Positions 24,789 through 33,218 of a DNA stretch of 64,000 nt are shown in pieces. The stretch covers positions 310,001 through 374,000 of the forward strand of contig NZ_JANHLD010000004.1 of the NCBI RefSeq assembly GCF_028682455.1, written 5' to 3'. Origin of the DNA: Pseudomonas putida (lineage in GTDB: Bacteria; Pseudomonadota; Gammaproteobacteria; Pseudomonadales; Pseudomonadaceae). A program made the position numbers and the translations under genes. A model generated the notes under the pieces. That model was not told where the DNA came from. It ran no database searches and worked only from the letters and a program-made list of their open reading frames with translations. Every line of letters starts with the position of its first letter. The stretch's first letter is position 1.

Positions 24789-26807
24789 TTAAACCCGTTC
24801 AAACGATTCGACACGTGCGCCAGCCGGAGTACCGGTAGCCAGGCCCAGGGACTTCATGCGCTCACCTTCGATGCGCGCTACTTCCTCGGCAGGAACCATG
24901 TAGCCCTGGTCGTCACGCGCAGCGTGGGCGACGAAGACAGCGATGGTGCCAACCAGGCTGGCCGCGACCAGCCACCAGATGTGCCAGACGAAGGCAAAGC
25001 CGAAGACGGTGATCAGTGCGCCCATGTACACGCCGGTGGCAGTGTTGTTAGGCATGTGGATCGGTGCGTACTTGGCTGGAGCCTTGTAGGCGACACCCGC
25101 TTCCTTGGTTTCGTGCCAGGCGTCCAGGCCGACTTTCTCAGGCATGGTGGCGAAGTTGTAGAACGGTGGTGGCGACGAGGTCGACCATTCCAGGGTACGG
25201 CCGTTCCACGGGTCACCGGTCACGTCCATGTTGTCCTTGCGGTCACGGATCGAGACGTACAGCTGGATCAGCTGGCAAGCGATACCGAACAGGATCAGCA
25301 CAGCACCCGCCATGGCAACGTACAGGTACATTTCCCACGCTGGGTTATCGGAGTGGTTCAGACGACGGGTCATACCCATGAAGCCCAGTGCGTACAGCGG
25401 CATGAAGGCCACGTAGAAACCGGAGATCCAGAACCAGAAGGCAGCTTTGCCCCACTTCTCGTTCAGGGTGAAACCGAAGGCTTTCGGGAACCAGAAGGCG
25501 AAGCCGGCAATGTAGCCGAACACCGCACCACCGATGATCACGTTGTGGAAGTGGGCGATTACGAACAGGCTGTTGTGCAGAACAAAGTCAGCACCTGGAA
25601 CAGCCAGCAGAACGCCGGTCATACCACCGATCGAGAAGGTAATCATGAAGCCCAGGGTCCAAAGTACCGGCGCGGTGAAGCGCAGACGGCCCTGGTAAAT
25701 CGTGAACAGCCAGTTGAACAACTTCACACCGGTCGGGATCGAAATCAGCATGGTTGCCAATCCGAAGAAGGTGTTGACGCTTGCGCCCGAACCCATGGTG
25801 AAGAAGTGGTGCAGCCATACCGCAAAGCCCAGTACCGCGATCGCGCCCGAAGCGTAGATCATCGACTTGTGGCCGAACAGGCGCTTGCCGGTGAAGGTCG
25901 AGGTGACTTCCGAGAACACACCGAAGGCCGGCAGGATCAGGATGTAAACCTCAGGGTGACCCCAGGCCCAGAACAGGTTGACGTACATCATCGGATTGCC
26001 ACCAAGTTCGTTGGTGAAAATGTGGAAATCCATGTAACGGTCAAGCGTCAGCAGTGCCAGGGTAGCGGTCAGGATCGGGAACGAAGCCACGATCAGGACG
26101 TTGGCCCAGGTGCAGGTCCAGGTGAAGATCGGCATGTCCATCAGCTTCATGCCAGGGGCGCGCATTTTCAGCACGGTGGCGAGGAAGTTGACGCCTGTCA
26201 ACGTTGTACCCAGACCGGATATCTGTAGCGCCCAGATGTAGTAGTCGACACCGACTCCAGGGCTGTACTGGATACCTGCCAGCGGCGGATAGGCCACCCA
26301 GCCGGTCTTGGCGAATTCACCAACGCCCAGGGAGATGTTGACCAACGCAACGCCGGACACCAGCAGCCAGAAGCTCAGGGAGTTCAGGAACGGGAAGGCA
26401 ACGTCACGGGCACCGATCTGCAGGGGCAGCGCCAGGTTCATCAGGCCGGTGAAGAATGGCATCGCCATGAAGATGATCATGATCACACCGTGGGCGGTGA
26501 AGATCTGGTCATAGTGTTCAGGCGGCAGGTAGCCTTCGGAGCCGGCAGTGGCCATGGCCAACTGCGAGCGCATCATGATGGCGTCGGCAAAGCCGCGCAG
26601 CAGCATGATCATCGCGACGATGATGTACATCACCCCGATCTTTTTGTGGTCGACCGAAGTCAGCCACTCGGTCCACAAGTAGGTCCACTTGCGGAAATAA
26701 GTGATAGCACCAACGAGCGCGAGACCGCCGAGCGCAATCATGGCAATCGTCACCATGACTATCGGCTCGTGATACGGAATCGCATCCAGACTTAGTTTAC
26801 CGAACAT
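24789..26807 (-). CDS. cyoB: Cytochrome bo3 ubiquinol oxidase subunit I
   Basis: The 672-residue catalytic subunit oxidises ubiquinol and reduces oxygen to water while pumping protons. Heme-copper landmarks: HGVIMIIFMAMPF (low-spin heme His, about residue 106), WAWGHPEVYILILPAFG with the His-Tyr cross-link pair, HHFFTMG for CuB, and HFHNVIIGG for the heme ligands near 420. About fifteen membrane helices fit the family. It follows cyoA by 3 bases in the operon. Confidence 0.96.
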   Translation of the reverse strand: MFGKLSLDAIPYHEPIVMVTIAMIALGGLALVGAITYFRKWTYLWTEWLTSVDHKKIGVMYIIVAMIMLLRGFADAIMMRSQLAMATAGSEGYLPPEHYDQIFTAHGVIMIIFMAMPFFTGLMNLALPLQIGARDVAFPFLNSLSFWLLVSGVALVNISLGVGEFAKTGWVAYPPLAGIQYSPGVGVDYYIWALQISGLGTTLTGVNFLATVLKMRAPGMKLMDMPIFTWTCTWANVLIVASFPILTATLALLTLDRYMDFHIFTNELGGNPMMYVNLFWAWGHPEVYILILPAFGVFSEVTSTFTGKRLFGHKSMIYASGAIAVLGFAVWLHHFFTMGSGASVNTFFGLATMLISIPTGVKLFNWLFTIYQGRLRFTAPVLWTLGFMITFSIGGMTGVLLAVPGADFVLHNSLFVIAHFHNVIIGGAVFGYIAGFAFWFPKAFGFTLNEKWGKAAFWFWISGFYVAFMPLYALGFMGMTRRLNHSDNPAWEMYLYVAMAGAVLILFGIACQLIQLYVSIRDRKDNMDVTGDPWNGRTLEWSTSSPPPFYNFATMPEKVGLDAWHETKEAGVAYKAPAKYAPIHMPNNTATGVYMGALITVFGFAFVWHIWWLVAASLVGTIAVFVAHAARDDQGYMVPAEEVARIEGERMKSLGLATGTPAGARVESFERV

Positions 26808-26810
26808 CTC

Positions 26811-27755
26811 TTACTCCTCTGCCCCAGCAGCTGAATGCATACTCACGTCCATCCCTTCGGTACCGGCCGCTGCTTTGGTCTGCTCTTCGTGAACCACCGG
26901 CTTGCCACGGTTCATGCCTTCGTATTTATCTACGATGTCCTGGAACGTGTCAGACGGGGCCACGCTGTACAGCGCGACTGGATTGTTTTCGCTAGGTTTG
27001 GCCAATGCCGCGTATTCAGCCGGATCCAGCTGTTTAGGCGATTGCTTGACTTCGTTCACCCATGCCTCGAAATCGGCCTGGGAGGTGGCGATTGCCTTGA
27101 ACTTCATACCGGTGAAACCTGCACCGCTGTAGTTCGCCGAGATACCGTCGAACTCGCCGTTCTCGTTGGCGATCAGGTGCAGCTTGGTGGTCATGCCGGC
27201 CATCGCGTAGATCTGGCCGCCCAGGCCCGGAATGAAGAACGAGTTCATCACCGAGTCGGAGGTCACGCGGAAGTTGACCGGGGTGTTGGCCGGGAAGACG
27301 ATCTTGTTGACCGTGGCAATGCCTTGTTCCGGGTAGATGAACAGCCATTTCCAGTCCAGGGCGACCACGTCGATCTGCACCGGCTTCACATCGGAAACCA
27401 GCGGACGATACGGGTCCAGCTCGTGGGTGGTCTTGTAGGTCACATAGCCCAGGGCAATGATGATCAGTACCGGGATGGTCCACACCGCCACTTCGATCTT
27501 GGTCGAGTGCGACCAGTCAGGGGTGTAGGTGGCCGCCTTGTTGGAAGCGCGATACTTCCAGGCGAACGCGATGGTCATGAAAATGACAGGAATCACCACC
27601 AGCAACATCAAGCCGGTAGCGATGAGGATAAGGTTCTTTTGCTCAATGCCGACCTGGCCCTTCGGGTCGAGCAGGGTCCAGTTGCACCCACTGAGTAAAA
27701 GCATGCCTAAAAAGGGCAGAATGCCAAACAGTCTGGGGTAACGCTTTTTACTCAT
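26811..27755 (-). CDS. cyoA: Cytochrome bo3 ubiquinol oxidase subunit II
   Basis: A 314-residue lipoprotein subunit. The start at 27755 is chosen because it leads straight into a lipoprotein signal with lipobox LLLSGC; the frame extends upstream without similarity. Two membrane helices follow (LIATGLMLLVVIPVIFMTIAFAW, VAVWTIPVLIIIALGYVTY), then the cupredoxin-like domain (VDVVALDWKWLFIYPEQGIA, TSDSVMNSFFIPGLGGQIYAM). The CuA ligands of cytochrome c oxidases are absent, as expected for a quinol oxidase. First gene of cyoABCDE. Confidence 0.95.
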   Translation of the reverse strand: MSKKRYPRLFGILPFLGMLLLSGCNWTLLDPKGQVGIEQKNLILIATGLMLLVVIPVIFMTIAFAWKYRASNKAATYTPDWSHSTKIEVAVWTIPVLIIIALGYVTYKTTHELDPYRPLVSDVKPVQIDVVALDWKWLFIYPEQGIATVNKIVFPANTPVNFRVTSDSVMNSFFIPGLGGQIYAMAGMTTKLHLIANENGEFDGISANYSGAGFTGMKFKAIATSQADFEAWVNEVKQSPKQLDPAEYAALAKPSENNPVALYSVAPSDTFQDIVDKYEGMNRGKPVVHEEQTKAAAGTEGMDVSMHSAAGAEE

Positions 27756-28319
27756 CTCACGACCTCTAGAGCAGCTTGCTTCAATGCAATTTGTGTTTTG
27801 GTCGCCAACACTTCGTCCTGCCAAGCGTCAGCATTTATGGGATCGAATACGGTCATACCGTGATGCCAGCTGCGGCGGCTCGGTATCGACCGGGTATTAC
27901 GGTGCTTATTATTTTGACTTCGTAGGCAACAGGCCTGTGTTCAGACCAATTCCATTTGGTGCGGGAAATCACGGAGGGGGGTCAGCCCGGCATCGCCGCA
28001 GGCGATGCTCATCAGAGTCAGCAAAAAGAAGCCTGGGGCTCCTTTGTTCCTGCGACTCGCAAGCGGTGCCGAACGGAAATTGGGGGCGATTGTAGATAGG
28101 TAGACATTCAATGACTATGACTAATTGAGCAACAGTCCTTTACCGAATCCGTAACAATAGCGCGTTACAAATCAGTTTCGCGACAGTTTGTCGCACCCCT
28201 TCCAATACCCCTGGAAAGCCCGTTCTACAAGGCTTGGTGATTGATCAAGATCAACCGGGGTGCGACATAATGTGAAAAATTCATTGCCCAGCAGACTTGC
28301 GTCAATACATGACTTTTGT
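27756..28319. other. Intergenic region upstream of cyoA
   Basis: This 564-base stretch holds no convincing gene. It should contain the cyo promoter and a leader of uncertain length. An exact Anr/Fnr-type site lies at 28241-28254, and a small inverted repeat GCATCGCCGCAGGCGATGC at about 27991-28009. Short open frames in it lack ribosome binding sites and family similarity. Confidence 0.5.
28241..28254. promoter_or_regulatory. Anr/Fnr box
   Basis: TTGATCAAGATCAA matches the Anr/Fnr consensus TTGAT-N4-ATCAA exactly. It lies 486 bases upstream of cyoA and 65 bases past the dsbB stop. In Pseudomonas, Anr is reported to lower Cyo expression at low oxygen, which would fit, but the distance to cyoA is large. 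Confidence 0.65.
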
Positions 28320-28826
28320 CTAAGCCTTGCGGCGGTTCCGGTAGATCCCCAAGGGCACCAGAATGGTAGTCAAAGTGAACGCCAGCAACGCCCACTGCGC
28401 CAGTGAAAGACCCAGGACGGGCGGGTACGGCGTTGAGCAGAATCCATCGACCTGGAACACCAGCGGCAACACTGACGCCAACGGCAAGCCATCGACGATT
28501 GGCTGAAGGGTATCGATGCCGCAGCTGACAGCTGGGTTGGCCAGGATATAGACGTGGTTACCCGCCGCGGCCATCCCCCCCATCGCGCTGAGCACAACCA
28601 GGCCCTCGAGGATCGTCAGGCTGCGGCGCTCCGGCATCGCGGCACCGATAAAGGCAAACAAGGCAATCAGCAACAACGCATAGCGCTGCAGGATACACAG
28701 CGGGCATGGCGCCTCGCCGAGAACGATCTGCATGTACAGGGCACCACCGATAAGCGCGAGGCAGATCACTCCCAGCAGTACCAGAAAGCGCCGTTCCCGG
28801 TTCAGGCGCGATGTTTGATCGTTCAT
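28320..28826 (-). CDS. dsbB: Disulfide bond formation protein B
   Basis: This 168-residue inner-membrane protein has four helices and both redox cysteine pairs: CPLC in the first periplasmic loop (APCPLCILQRYALL) and the pair in the second loop (VSCGIDTLQ and GFCSTPYP). DsbB reoxidises DsbA and passes electrons to quinone. The start at 28826 is preferred to a longer frame. Pseudomonads often have two DsbB paralogues; which one this is cannot be told here. It lies upstream of cyoA on the same strand. Confidence 0.9.
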   Translation of the reverse strand: MNDQTSRLNRERRFLVLLGVICLALIGGALYMQIVLGEAPCPLCILQRYALLLIALFAFIGAAMPERRSLTILEGLVVLSAMGGMAAAGNHVYILANPAVSCGIDTLQPIVDGLPLASVLPLVFQVDGFCSTPYPPVLGLSLAQWALLAFTLTTILVPLGIYRNRRKA

Positions 28827-29006
28827 TGCGAATCCTTGATTGACTAGATGGCTCGACTGCCTGGCCGGAATTCTACACGCTGGAGAAGACCATTGAGAGC
28901 AGTAAAAGTGCCGACCCAGGGCTGGAAAAGCCGACACGGCTTGCACCGCAGGGCAGACTGCTGAATTGCCACTATCTTAGTCCTGAGGATTACCCTATCA
29001 TTAACA

Positions 29007-29022
29007 CTGTACAAATACACAG
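29007..29022. promoter_or_regulatory. LexA (SOS) box of yebG
   Basis: CTGTACAAATACACAG matches the LexA consensus CTGT-N8-ACAG with an AT-rich centre. It lies 42 bases before the yebG start, where it would cover the promoter. Confidence 0.85.
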
Positions 29023-29063
29023 TGTTAAGCACATCGAAATTCAAAAGGCATGTGAGGTGATGA

Positions 29064-29327
29064 ATGGCCGTCGAAGTGGTATACCGCAGCAGCCGCGATC
29101 TGGAGCGCTTGTTCATGGATAAAGCTGAAGCAGACCGTCACGACAAAATGCTCGAGCTGGCCGAGCTGCTTGCCGAGGTCCTGAAAAAAGCCGTGCCGTC
29201 GCTCAGCGAACAGCAGGTCGAGGATGCTGGCATATATATGGCAAAGAACCGCGACATCTTCGCCAAGGCGTTCAAGAGCCAGCCCGACGCCCTGTCCGAG
29301 CTGCTTTCGGATACTCCAGCCGAGTAA
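29064..29327 (+). CDS. yebG: YebG family DNA-damage-inducible protein
   Basis: An 87-residue protein that begins MAVEVVYRSSRDLERLFMDK and continues EADRHDKMLELAELLAEVL, collinear with E. coli YebG (MAVEVKY..., EADAYDKMLDTADLL). E. coli yebG is a LexA-regulated SOS gene of unknown biochemical role. GAGGTGA precedes the start and a LexA box lies upstream, so SOS control is conserved here. Confidence 0.9.
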   Translation: MAVEVVYRSSRDLERLFMDKAEADRHDKMLELAELLAEVLKKAVPSLSEQQVEDAGIYMAKNRDIFAKAFKSQPDALSELLSDTPAE

Positions 29328-29330
29328 CCT

Positions 29331-30350
29331 TCAGCCGTAGATCAAGCGTTCGGCCAGCATTTGCGCCACCCGCGCCGGCGAGCGTTTTTCTGCCTGGGCG
29401 TGGGCGAACACCTCGGTCAGGCGCGAGGGTATGCGTGCCAGATGGCCGGTGATGGTGTTGAGTTCTTCGCCACGGTGCTTGAGCGCCACGTAGATAAGGC
29501 CACCGGCGTTGATCACGTAGTCGGGCGCATAGAGTATCCCGCGACTCTCCAGTTGATCGGCCACCTGCAAGGTGGTCAGCTGGTTGTTGGCCGCACCCGC
29601 CACAGCAGCACAGCGCAACTGCATCACACTCTGGCCATTGAGCACCGGCCCTACCCCGCACGGGGCAAAGATGTCGCACGGTGTACTGATGAGCATCTCG
29701 TTGGCCACTGGCCGCGCATTGAACTGTTCGATCGCCAGTTGCACCCGTCCTGGGTCATGGTCGCTGACCAATAACTCGGCACCGGCGGCATGCAGTTGCT
29801 CGGCCAGTGCATAGCCGACATTACCCAGCCCCTGCACCGCCACCCGCAAGCCTTCCAGGTTGTCGCTGCCCAGGCGGGCCATGGAGGTGGCGCGAATGCC
29901 GGCGAACACCCCCATCGCCGCATGGGGCGAAGGATCGCCTGCCGACGTGGTGCTGGTGACATGCTGGGTGGTCTGGGCGATGCAGTCCATGTCCAGGGTG
30001 GAGGTGCCGCTGTCCACGGCGGTGATGAAGCGTCCTTGCAGGGTGTCGACAAAGCGACCGAAAGCCTCGAACAGCGCCGCGCGGTTTTCCACATGCGGGT
30101 TGCGGATGATCACCGCCTTCCCGCCGCCTAGCGGCAGGCCGGCCAGCGCCGCCTTGTAGCTCATGCCCTGGGCCAGGCGAATGGCGTCGATCATGGCGCT
30201 GTCGTCGTCCGGATAAGCCAGGTAGCGACACCCGCCCATTGCCGGCCCGAGGTGTTCGCTGTGAATGGCAACCACGGCCTTCAGGCCTGTTGGCGGGTCA
30301 ATGCACAGGTGCAGCGATTGCGTACGCGTGCTTTGCATGAGAGCGAACAT
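29331..30350 (-). CDS. Glu/Leu/Phe/Val dehydrogenase (leucine dehydrogenase type)
   Basis: A 339-residue NAD-dependent amino acid dehydrogenase. PAMGGCRYLAYP, the catalytic lysine region YKAALAGLPLGGGKAVI, and the Rossmann motif VAVQGLGNVGYALAEQL (about residue 175) are all present. The C-terminal YAPDYVINAGGLIYVA is typical of the leucine/phenylalanine/valine dehydrogenase branch. It would deaminate a branched-chain or aromatic amino acid to the keto acid. It lies close to the tyrosine/homogentisate genes, but is on its own transcript. Confidence 0.85.
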   Translation of the reverse strand: MFALMQSTRTQSLHLCIDPPTGLKAVVAIHSEHLGPAMGGCRYLAYPDDDSAMIDAIRLAQGMSYKAALAGLPLGGGKAVIIRNPHVENRAALFEAFGRFVDTLQGRFITAVDSGTSTLDMDCIAQTTQHVTSTTSAGDPSPHAAMGVFAGIRATSMARLGSDNLEGLRVAVQGLGNVGYALAEQLHAAGAELLVSDHDPGRVQLAIEQFNARPVANEMLISTPCDIFAPCGVGPVLNGQSVMQLRCAAVAGAANNQLTTLQVADQLESRGILYAPDYVINAGGLIYVALKHRGEELNTITGHLARIPSRLTEVFAHAQAEKRSPARVAQMLAERLIYG

Positions 30351-30475
30351 CAGCGGGCTCCTCAGTGAGGTGCTGTTCCCAGTATAGGTCGCCGTTCGGG
30401 CAATGCTGACAATGCCCGGACCACTGGACGAACGCCTTGGCCAGCGCTACAACAGAAGCTTGAGCGGAGATTGTC

Positions 30476-31282
30476 ATGACCCCACGCCAAGCCTGCATGG
30501 CCTGCCTCGAACGTGACCCCGTCGCCTTGTTGGAAGCGGCGATGTGGATTGCTGCCGAACACGATGAAGGGGTCGACCCCGCCCAGCAAATGCGCATGGT
30601 CCGCGACCTGCAACTGGAGGTCAGCAATCATCTGCCCATGCTGCCGCTGTGCGAACTCGCACAGCCCTTGCTGCGCGAACTCAATGCAATGGGCTTCCAG
30701 CAGGACGAGTATCACCCACTGCGCCCGCAAGCGGCCCTGCTCGATAAAGTACTGGAGCGTCGTCGCGGGCAACCGTTGGCGTTGGCGCTGCTGACCCTGG
30801 AACTGGCCCGAGGCCTGTCGATTCCGATGGAAGGGGTGAATTTTCCCGGGCATTTCCTGCTGCGCGTACCCGGCGCCGATCACCTGCTCGACCCTTGCGG
30901 CGGCCGCAGGCTTTACCCCGCCGACTGCCGCGAACTGCTGGGACGACAGTTCGGCCCGCAACTGCAGCTCAACGCCGAGCACCTGCTGACGGCCACCCCG
31001 CAGCAGATGCTGCAGCGCCTGTCACGCAACCTGCGCCAACTTCACTCCACCCATGACGACGACCTGGCCGCCCTCAAGGATGCCGAGCGCGTACTGCAGT
31101 TGGGGCCGGCGACCGCCAGCGACTACCTGGCCCGGGCTACGCTTTACCAGCACCTGGACTGCCCCCAGGCCGAACGCTTCGACCTGGAGTATGCCCTGCT
31201 GCTCAGCGATGACCCGATCCAGCGCCTGCGCCTTACCGAGCGCCTTGGCCAACTGCCGCCGCTGACGCCCTCGCTGCATTAG
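30476..31282 (+). CDS. SirB1/transglutaminase-like TPR protein
   Basis: This 268-residue protein matches the SirB1 family (YchA type): LLDKVLERRRGQPLALALLTLELARGLSIPMEGVNFPGHFLLR in the middle is the transglutaminase-like core, and LLDPCGGRRL follows. A C-terminal TPR-like part (LAALKDAERVLQLGPATASDYLARATLYQHL) completes it. GGAG lies before the start. The role is unknown in this family. It is divergent from the dehydrogenase gene and convergent with maiA (1-base gap). Confidence 0.82.
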   Translation: MTPRQACMACLERDPVALLEAAMWIAAEHDEGVDPAQQMRMVRDLQLEVSNHLPMLPLCELAQPLLRELNAMGFQQDEYHPLRPQAALLDKVLERRRGQPLALALLTLELARGLSIPMEGVNFPGHFLLRVPGADHLLDPCGGRRLYPADCRELLGRQFGPQLQLNAEHLLTATPQQMLQRLSRNLRQLHSTHDDDLAALKDAERVLQLGPATASDYLARATLYQHLDCPQAERFDLEYALLLSDDPIQRLRLTERLGQLPPLTPSLH

Positions 31283-31283
31283 C

Positions 31284-31910
31284 TCAAGGGTTGTCAGGCT
31301 GCCGGGACGGGTGCGCCTGGATGAACGCCGAGTGCTGTTCGGCCAGTGCCGCCACGCGGCGGATCCGCGAATAGTCGGCAAGGCTGATATTGAAACGTTC
31401 GGCCGCATACAGCTGCGGAATCAGGTACACATCCGCGAGTCCCGGTTCTTCTCCAAAGCAGAAGCCCTCGTCGCCGATCAATTGTTCCACCGCCGCCAGG
31501 CCCTGGCTGATCCAATGGGCAATCCATTGGTTGACCTGGTCTTCATCGTGGCCCAGCTCACGCAGTTGCTTGAGCACGCTGACATTGTGCAGCGGATGCA
31601 CGTCGCAACCGATCAACGCAGCCACCCCTCGTACCCGGGCGCGCACGACGTGATCCTCGGGCAACAGCGCCGGTTGAGGATAAACCTCTTCCAGGTACTC
31701 GATGATCGCCGGCGACTGCACCAGCAGTTCACCGGAGTCGATCCGCAGTGCCGGCACCCGCCCCTGAGGGTTGAGTGCCAGGAAGCCAGGCTGCGCTTGC
31801 TCGCCCTTGAGCAGGTTGACCGGCACGTACTGGTACTCAAGTTGCTTGAGCGCCAGGGCAATCCGCACACGGTAGGACGAGGTCGAGCGGTAATAGTTGA
31901 ACAGATCCAT
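31284..31910 (-). CDS. maiA: Maleylacetoacetate isomerase
   Basis: This 208-residue zeta-class glutathione transferase starts LFNYYRSTSSYRVRIALALK, the SSYRVRI signature of the glutathione site. LNPQGRVPAL and LVQSPAIIEYLEEVYPQPALLP complete the thioredoxin-like domain. It isomerises maleylacetoacetate to fumarylacetoacetate in tyrosine and phenylalanine breakdown. Third gene of hmgA-fahA-maiA, 12 bases after fahA. Confidence 0.95.
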   Translation of the reverse strand: MDLFNYYRSTSSYRVRIALALKQLEYQYVPVNLLKGEQAQPGFLALNPQGRVPALRIDSGELLVQSPAIIEYLEEVYPQPALLPEDHVVRARVRGVAALIGCDVHPLHNVSVLKQLRELGHDEDQVNQWIAHWISQGLAAVEQLIGDEGFCFGEEPGLADVYLIPQLYAAERFNISLADYSRIRRVAALAEQHSAFIQAHPSRQPDNP

Positions 31911-31922
31911 GGCCCTGCCCTC

Positions 31923-33215
31923 TCAATGTGCCGGAAGGATCTTGCCGCGGCATTCGCCGAACCCTATCGACGCCACGCCGTCGCGCACGCAACGGGCACG
32001 CAGAATGATCTCGTCACCGTCTTCAAGGAACTTGCGCACCTCGCCAGACGCCAGTTGCACGGGCTCCTTGCCGCCCTGGGTAATCTCCAGCAGGCTGCCG
32101 AACTGGCCAGGCTGGGCCCCCGACAGCGTGCCCGAGCCGAACAGGTCGCCCGGCTGCAACTGGCAACCGTTGACACTGTGGTGGGCAACCATCTGCGCCA
32201 CGGTCCAGTACATGCTTAGAGTATTGCTCAAGGTCAGGCGATGGGCTGGCAGGTTTTGCTCACGCATGCGTTCGGTCAGCAGCAGCACTTCGAGTTCGAT
32301 GTCGAAGGCGCCGCCCGCCTGGTCACGGGTATCCAACAGGTACGACAGCGGCTGCGGATCGCCTTCGGGACGTGCAGGCTGGGCACATCGGAATGGCTCC
32401 AGCGCCTCGGCGGTGACGACCCAGGGGGAAACGCTCGAGATGAAGCTCTTGGACAGGAACGGCCCCAGCGGCTGGTACTCCCAGGCCTGGATGTCACGGG
32501 CCGACCAGTCATTGAGCAGGCAGAAACCGGCGATGTGCTCGGCAGCCTCGGCTACCGGGATCGACTCGCCCATCTCGTTGCCCTGGCCAATCCAGATACC
32601 CAACTCCAGTTCGTAGTCCAGGCGCGCGCACGGGCCGAAGCTCGGCTCGCTCTGCCCGGCCGGAAGGGTCTGGCCCTTGGGGCGGCGCACGTCGGTGCCT
32701 GATGGGCGAATGGTCGAGGCGCGGCCGTGGTAGCCGATCGGCACGTACTTGTAGTTGGGCAGCAGCGGGTTGTCGGGGCGGAACAACTTGCCGACGTTCT
32801 TGGCGTGCTCGATGCCGACATAGAAGTCGGTGTAGTCGCCGATCTGCGCGGGCAGGTGCAATTGACAGGCGCTGCTTGCCAGCAGCAGTGGCTGGAGGGC
32901 CGCCTGGTGCTCGCTGTGCTCGCCCAGCAGTTCCAGCAGGCGCTCGCGCAGCGCTACGCGGGCAGCACGGCCCAGGGCGAAGAAGGCGTTCAGCGAACCG
33001 CCCCGGGTCGCTTCGACCGCAGCACGGGCCTGGCCCTCGAACAGGCCGGCAGCCAGCGCGCCCTCAAGGTCGAGAATGGCATCGCCAATGGCCACGCCGC
33101 AGCGCTTGGCCTGGTCGTTATGGGTGAAGATCCCCAGCGGCAGGTTCTGCAGCGGAAAATCGCGATGCCCGTTGGCGTGTTCGACCCAACTGCGGGCAAT
33201 GGCGGACTGATTCAT
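31923..33215 (-). CDS. fahA: Fumarylacetoacetase
   Basis: This 430-residue enzyme splits fumarylacetoacetate into fumarate and acetoacetate. The N-terminal part (LPLGIFTHNDQAKRCGVAIGD) and the catalytic FAH domain (DYTDFYVGIEHAKNVGKLFRP, DYELELGIWIGQGNEMGESIP, FCLLNDWSARDIQAWEYQPLGPF) match the eukaryotic-type enzyme, with the calcium ligands in DYTDF and the Glu-Glu region. Middle gene of the homogentisate operon, 3 bases after hmgA. Confidence 0.96.
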   Translation of the reverse strand: MNQSAIARSWVEHANGHRDFPLQNLPLGIFTHNDQAKRCGVAIGDAILDLEGALAAGLFEGQARAAVEATRGGSLNAFFALGRAARVALRERLLELLGEHSEHQAALQPLLLASSACQLHLPAQIGDYTDFYVGIEHAKNVGKLFRPDNPLLPNYKYVPIGYHGRASTIRPSGTDVRRPKGQTLPAGQSEPSFGPCARLDYELELGIWIGQGNEMGESIPVAEAAEHIAGFCLLNDWSARDIQAWEYQPLGPFLSKSFISSVSPWVVTAEALEPFRCAQPARPEGDPQPLSYLLDTRDQAGGAFDIELEVLLLTERMREQNLPAHRLTLSNTLSMYWTVAQMVAHHSVNGCQLQPGDLFGSGTLSGAQPGQFGSLLEITQGGKEPVQLASGEVRKFLEDGDEIILRARCVRDGVASIGFGECRGKILPAH

Positions 33216-33218
33216 GGG

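Noticed and set aside
24924..26228. A 434-codon open frame antisense to cyoB
   Set aside because: cyoB is fully supported by heme-copper motifs on the opposite strand.
27784..28095. A 103-codon frame upstream of cyoA
   Set aside because: No ribosome site, arginine-rich composition without motifs, and it lies in a region expected to hold the cyo promoter and leader.
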